From the NCBI GenBank assembly GCA_029204225.1, contig CM055095.1, positions 70,779,957-70,843,956 on the forward strand: 64,000 nucleotides of DNA, in the 5' to 3' direction. Both the position numbers and the translations under genes were made by a program. Positions 58,927-64,000 of this stretch are shown piece after piece (position 1 is the first letter of the stretch; each line of letters opens with the position of its first letter). Below the pieces are notes generated by a model, which saw only the letters and a program-made list of their open reading frames with translations, ran no database searches and was not told the DNA's origin. Source of the stretch: Diphasiastrum complanatum. Lineage: Eukaryota; Streptophyta; Lycopodiopsida; Lycopodiales; Lycopodiaceae.

Positions 58927-61900
58927 ATGAAGTGCTTTCGATTTTCTCAGCGTGAGAGCAAAGAGGACAGTTCAAAGCGAAGGAAATCGACTTGGTGGCC
59001 ATCATTTAGCGGTAGTTTTGGCCAGGACAGTCGTAAATCAGGGTCAGAAATCCGATCAAATCCACCCTCGGACATGAGCGCAGCCAGTCCTAGTCTTCTT
59101 CCAGCTGTTTGTTTGCAACCAAACAATCTTCGTATTTTCAACCTCAGTGAGTTGAAAGCGGCTACAAGAAACTTCAATGTTGGGAACTTTCTCGGCGAAG
59201 GAGGCTTTGGTTGTGTGTACAAAGGTTGGCTTAGGAAGAACAATTCTGAAGAAGATGTGACGGTTGAGGTCGCAGTAAAGCTGCTAAATGCAAGAGGACA
59301 CCAGGTAAATTTGAAAATTGTATCAGAGATGTCACTTTGCAATGGTTAAAAGAAGCTAGCTGACGAAGTGCACGGCTCGAGTTTGAGTTCTCATAAACAG
59401 CGCGTCTTCTGCCATGAATCGTTGGAAGGTCACAGTATTGGAAATGTGCTTCGAACTCACATCATTTAGAAATGTTCCAACCATACTTCTACCAGGACAT
59501 CCTGAACCTTCATTTCGCTGTTTGCATTGACATTACTCTGCGCACACAAGCAAAAGTGAATATCAGAACAGGTTCTTTGATCAGACCAAGGTTATTCTAG
59601 TAAGATATAGGAACGTTTGAACTGACAAATATACTTGATAGACCCCGAGCAGGGCCCAAGTAACAATACAAAAGCATAAGTATAACTGGTTACTGCACTA
59701 ATGGAGTTCATATGGCTGTAGAGTTAATAACTCCCGTTTCCCCACATTGGACCATTGGTGAATCCTTGCTTGGCTAGCATGACAAGCAACAGTTGTAGTT
59801 GCCTAAGGTCGATGCAATTTAAGATAGAATGTGTACAGATTTGCACAGTAATGTGCTGAACTGTACCGAAAACGAAGCAACTTATGCTGTATGTTTATAC
59901 AAAAGGAAGCTGTACTTTATTTATTTATTTGACCGAGTCATCGAGTAACTTTGAGCAATGCAGTATGCGTTAGACTGAACCTGTGGAAACTCGAAAGAAC
60001 GTGTAGCAGCATCTTCATGTAAATATGCTGAATATACTGAAAAAAGGGAGAAATTCGGACGGATGAGTGAATGGTTCGTTTGTAGCTAAAAGTTTGGAAT
60101 CTGGATTACCTTTAAACGTTTCTTCAAACAAAAGATGTTGAACCTGTCCATCCCAAATTCTGTCATAACTTGCACCCAACGGGGTTGGCTCAACTGGTTA
60201 GCTTGGCATCCAAAGTTTCTTTGGTCCCAGGTTCGAGCCTCCCCTTGGAAACCAAGAAGCATAACTTGCAGAAGCTATTCCTCACAGAATCGTACATAGC
60301 AAAAGCACTGATCAATGGTAATAAACGGTATCACCACCATTTGGCTTCTAATATAACTCATGCAGACCATCTTCTTTATAGCTTCCTACTTTGGGCTGAC
60401 GTGTTGTCTTTCCATTTGATCATTATGCGTATCTATAGCTGCAAAAAAGCATCCAGCATAATATTACTTTCCCAAATAGAAATGGTAAAAGCATTTCTAA
60501 GATTGGAAGCTAGTAAAGGTTCTTATCCGTCTTATATCACCGGTAGTTAAGGGAGTGACTGCGGCAAAAATAGTTTTGATGACCTTAAATTCATCAGACT
60601 GGTTGCTCCAACCTGGTAATGAAGTAGAAGGTTTTGTTTTCTGAATATCCCGTGTCATGGATATGCACTTCTAAACATTCAAGTTGATTCAAAATCATTG
60701 TAATTTTCTGAAGGGACATAAGGAATGGCTATCTGAAGTCAAGTGCTTGGGACTGGCAAACCATCCAAATTTGGTGAAGTTGGTGGGATATTGTGTGGAG
60801 GATGATGACAGAGGTCTGCAGATGCTACTTGTGTACGAATTTATGCCTAACAGAAGTCTTGAAGCTCACCTCTTTGGTAAAGGCCTTCCAGTTTTACATT
60901 GGCAGTCGAGGTTAGAAATCGCCCTTGGCGCTGCTCAAGGCCTTGCTTATTTACATGAAGAACTGGAGTTTCAAGTATGTTCACTTGTCCTCAGCCGCAT
61001 GGTTCAGTGAAAATCTAGATTTTCAGTATGAAAAAGCTATAAAAGTTACATTCTTCTAGGTTCATACTGAATGACTTGTGTTCATATATAAGTATGCTTT
61101 TAGATCAATGTGATTCCATATACATCCTTTCAATGCTTGATTTGGTTCATTTTTTATTGTGTGTTAAATAAGCGTAAAGCACTCGTTGGGAAGAAGCACA
61201 TATCTTCTCATTGTCTACGAGTTGAGAGCATCATGTTTACGGGGATTTGCAGACAGGATGTGATTTGCCAATTTATTTCTTTGAATGAGGTGGAGCCTTA
61301 GGATCATATTATTACGGCATTACAATATTAGAGAGAGATATCATTGCCTTTTCCACGATCAACTAGTCACCGTTTATTCCTTTGTACGAGGATCAGAGAT
61401 GTGTAGCACTAATCATCCAAGAAATGTTCCGTTTACAAAGTAAGTCATGTTGCTCTACTAGTCATAGTACCCCTTACCTCCTTTTTCTCCACATGTCGAC
61501 CTCAAATAGACGTAGAGACTGACTCAGAGGATGATGTAGATAATCCACACAGACATCGAGACAAGAGACAATGTTGACAAATCTCAAGACCTATACCACA
61601 AGCTAGCCATTGAAACCCATCTAGTTACTCACACGCACGCTTTGTTACTTGGTCCATAGTCAATCATTTTACACACAATTTTGTTCCATGATTATAATCG
61701 AATTTGTTTGTTATTAATAAAGCTCTGTTACCAACTAGAACTTCCAGGTACCAAGCCTGCAACATTTCTCATTTTAACTTTTATAGGCTGCCATTAGCCA
61801 ATAACCCTCTTGTCCCTTTCCAGTTGATCCAAGGCTCTCTATCTCTCTCTGGACTTTTTGTACCAGTGCCCTATCCCTAAAAGTAACAAAACTGAAATTC

Positions 61901-63207
61901 CAAAATAAACACAAAAGAAACGATAAATGCAAAATGTGATTTGCTAACTTGCAAACAACAAGAAAATCTGAAAAACAATCATTGAATATTCAACAAGGTC
62001 AACAACTTAAGCATGAAGCTAACTTTTCCCAACCTCCCTTCAAACAGCAGAAAATTTGTATGTTTCTAAGCGAATCTGAATCAGATTTATATTTGTAAAT
62101 TGTAGCAAAGCACAATCTGCAATTAATTTCTTTGCAGCAGATGCTTTCTTTTTTTATTCTAAGGTTTTCTCTCCCACAACTGGAAACATTTAGCAAATAA
62201 AAGTTTCCGAAAACCGTGAGGGCATACAAACGCTTGTGTCTACGCCTAGACGTTTGAAAATCGTGAGAGCATGCAATTGCTTGTATCTACATCTTGATGG
62301 TTGAAAGCACGACGGCCTAGTAGACGTGTCAAAGTCTGAAAGCACAATGGCTTCTCTCACTATTACAGCCTACATTCTTAAGATTGAGCATCGATGATTA
62401 CATATGCTAGAAGTCATGATCAGAAATGTGCATTTGCTCAGCTACCAGGGAGATAATGGCTTTCCAAGCTGGCAGAGGAGCATATGCAGTACATTCTGGC
62501 TCAAAACCTTTTCGGGCAGTACTTTATTGTAAAGACCTAAGTATGAATCTTTCATTATAGGGCTCAAGCGATCATGTAATTCCTGTAAAGGTCTACTTAA
62601 TTTATTTTCAAATTCTCGGCAGAAATAGACAGTATACACACACCAGCTATAAATTTCGTGTGTGACTTGTGAGTGTCTCATTTGTGGGAGAACTTGTCTG
62701 CTTTTCAGGGATGGTCCCGTTAAGCAGCCTATTTTGATATCTTGCCCAGTAATTTTTTGTACCATTCTTCATACCTTTGCTGCTTTTCATGTCCCTACTG
62801 TTATATCTCATCTAAAATTCACCCCTGAACTCGTTGACATTTGAAAAGTGCAACTTAATATTCTGACTGGTAAACGTGTAGAACCATTGTCAGTTTCAGA
62901 CCTAAGATGTTTAGGAGGATTTTGCAATGGTAGTTACATCTTTGTGATGTAAGTGTTGTGATTTTTATGCTTAAATATACTTGTTCCAATATGGACGACT
63001 ACTCATCAGATGGGTTTTATACATATCTGTGCTTCTCTCATTTTGTGGGACGTTTTGAAAACGTGATCCCAAATTGGAATGCAGATCATTTATCGAGATT
63101 TCAAAACATCAAACATTCTTCTCGATAAAGATTTTAAACCAAAGCTCTCCGACTTTGGTTTAGCTAGACAGGGACCTGATGCTGGTGCGAGTCATGTGAC
63201 CACTGCG
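58927..63207 (+). CDS. Receptor-like cytoplasmic kinase, subfamily VII (PBL19/PCRK1-like), exons 1-3, gene continues past the window
   Basis: Exons: 58927-59304, 60714-60974, 63085-63207, all phase 0, with GT donors at 59305, 60975 and 63208 and AG acceptors ending 60713 and 63084. The N-terminus is [16 protein letters not shown]; Cys3 is a likely palmitoylation site, as in MKCF-type members of this family. The kinase domain starts [13 protein letters not shown], then the glycine loop [12 protein letters not shown] and VAVKLL (ATP Lys). Exon 2 gives [13 protein letters not shown] (helix-C Glu), [26 protein letters not shown] and LAYLHEE. Exon 3 gives [14 protein letters not shown] (catalytic Asp) and LSDFGLAR (Mg Asp). 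All catalytic residues visible are intact and no stop interrupts the exons. Such kinases relay pattern-recognition receptor signals at the plasma membrane. The rest of the domain (activation loop GT.GY.APEY onward) lies beyond 64000. Placement in VII is firm, the subgroup less so. Confidence 0.93.
59305..60713 (+). other. Intron 1 of the kinase gene (1409 bp)
   Basis: Bounded by CAG|GTAAAT and TTTTCTGAAG|GGA. It contains a full SINE copy at 60175-60259 with its target-site duplication. Nothing else is recognised; frames inside (for example 60170-60550) run through the SINE and are spurious. Confidence 0.85.
60175..60259 (+). mobile_element. Short tRNA-derived SINE, full-length copy 2 (85 bp) with 11-bp target-site duplication
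   Basis: Perfect direct repeats CATAACTTGCA flank it (60164-60174 and 60260-60270). The body matches copy 1 except for three transitions. It keeps the B box GGTTCGAGCCT, the CCAAAGTTTCTTTGG stem and the CTTGGAAACCAAG 3' hairpin; the A box reads TGGCTCAACTGG. It sits in sense orientation in intron 1 of the kinase gene. High similarity between the copies and intact duplications suggest fairly recent activity. Confidence 0.87.
60975..63084 (+). other. Intron 2 of the kinase gene (2110 bp)
   Basis: Bounded by CAA|GTATGT and AATGCAG|ATC. It includes a two-unit tandem repeat at 62209-62302. A 107-codon minus-strand frame (62442-62765) has no recognisable domain, and I leave it out as a gene. Confidence 0.85.
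62209..62302 (+). repeat. Two-copy tandem repeat, period 47 bp, in intron 2
   Basis: GAAAACCGTGAGGGCATAC...CTTGTGTCTAC and GAAAATCGTGAGAGCATGC...CTTGTATCTAC follow each other with a 47-bp period and about eight differences. A weak further piece (GAAAGCACGACGG) trails it. Confidence 0.65.
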
Positions 63208-64000
63208 GTAAGGCCTTTCTGATTACTTTTTCTACACACGAGTTGTTTTAACAAATTTGTACTTCATTCTTTTCTTGCATGCAACTTTGTAAGGCCCATG
63301 TCACGCTTTGTTGTGTCACATGAGCACGTGTTTGAAGTTGTTCCCCTTGAAAAACAGATCTCTGGATTAGTCTGCTTTGAGGTTGTTTGCTTTATTTTGA
63401 AGCTCATAAATTATTACCTGTGCTTGTTTCTTGTAACTTAATAACCAGCTACTGTAGCAGCTTCATATAAGCTCTGTGCATTAAGGTCATGCACCATAGT
63501 AGTTGGGTTATGAAGGTTCAAAGATCTTTTGAAAGATTTGAATCAAGTCTAGAAAACAAAGTCTTTGTAAAAAATTAGCACGACTGATGTATTTCGAGAT
63601 GCATTTGGTATAGAACACCATGTTGTTACCTCTCACACACGAAGCAGACACAAGGTATCAGTGAGATGGTGAGACACATAACTAGGCAGGGTTTGTAAAG
63701 TTGATATTATATGCAAAAATTTAAGCAGTCTGTCTGAACTTGCCATCAAGTTCAGTGGTTTGCTTTACCATGACATTTGAGAAGGTATTGGCTTAACCCA
63801 AGAAACGATACAGTCCTCATTATAGCAGGAACATCTTGAACATGCGATTGAGTGAAAATTTTAGTTTAATTTGCAAGGTGGACTTACAAACCCTACACTT
63901 CAAATCATACTGTAGATCGTTGATGTATAAAATGGCTAGCCTTAGCTTATGCCGTCAAGCCACGGTCAATAAAGCATTGTTCTCATCTGTAGTTGCAATG
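63208..64000 (+). other. Intron 3 of the kinase gene, 5' part
   Basis: Starts with GTAAGG after ACTGCG. No further exon is visible before the window ends; I looked for the GTMGYAAPEY-type block in all plus frames and did not find it. Confidence 0.75.

Noticed and set aside
62442-62765. Nested 107-codon gene in kinase intron 2
   Set aside because: No family signature and no sign of its own promoter; the frame length is possible by chance.

Overview
This window looks like nuclear DNA of a land plant, probably a vascular plant with a large, repeat-rich genome. Three things point that way. Almost every recognisable reading frame is a decayed plant-type LTR retrotransposon of the Ty1/copia or Ty3/gypsy superfamily. 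The only convincing host gene, near the right end, is a receptor-like cytoplasmic kinase with plant-type intron positions and introns of 1.4 kb, 2.1 kb and more than 0.8 kb. The sequence is AT-rich, with (CT/GA)n arrays of up to about 137 bp. I cannot name the species.

Layout. 1-7.7 kb: a copia pol 3' end followed by its LTR, a histone H3-derived fragment, a possible promoter with three G-boxes, and a second copia element whose RT is split by an inversion and duplicated. 7.7-17.6 kb: an arginine/serine-rich duplicated frame, a copia gag-protease-integrase remnant, a gypsy integrase scrap, and a field of diverged noncoding repeats with two long CT arrays. 17.6-34.2 kb: two inverted 1.3-kb repeat arms enclosing mostly noncoding DNA. 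That interval holds a complete short SINE, a truncated SINE, a copia 5' LTR with primer-binding site, foldback elements and a copia gag scrap. 34.2-42.2 kb: nested copia pieces, including one with a complete integrase catalytic triad and two LTRs of 648 and 635 bp in opposite orientations. 42.2-55.2 kb: two copies of one Athila/Tat-like gypsy element arranged head to head. One copy lacks the RT core and the other lacks the protease core. 55.2-57.6 kb: small palindromes, GA arrays and a foldback hairpin. 57.7-64 kb: a CpG-rich 5' region and three exons of the kinase gene, which continues past the window.

The most unusual items are the following. (1) A very short tRNA-derived SINE family of 85-86 bp has no poly(A) tail. 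Two full copies carry perfect 14-bp and 11-bp target-site duplications, one of them inside intron 1 of the kinase gene, and a 36-bp 5'-truncated copy is flanked by perfect 16-bp repeats. (2) The gypsy element has an extra sense-strand reading frame between integrase and its 3' end, about 585 codons long and ending in a coiled coil, and its Gag carries four zinc-knuckle motifs. (3) The same gypsy copies carry complementary catalytic deletions. (4) A copia RT was rearranged through a 19-bp inverted repeat and then duplicated. No RNA genes, CRISPR arrays or bacterial-type operons are present. Apart from the kinase, nothing here forms a working pathway.
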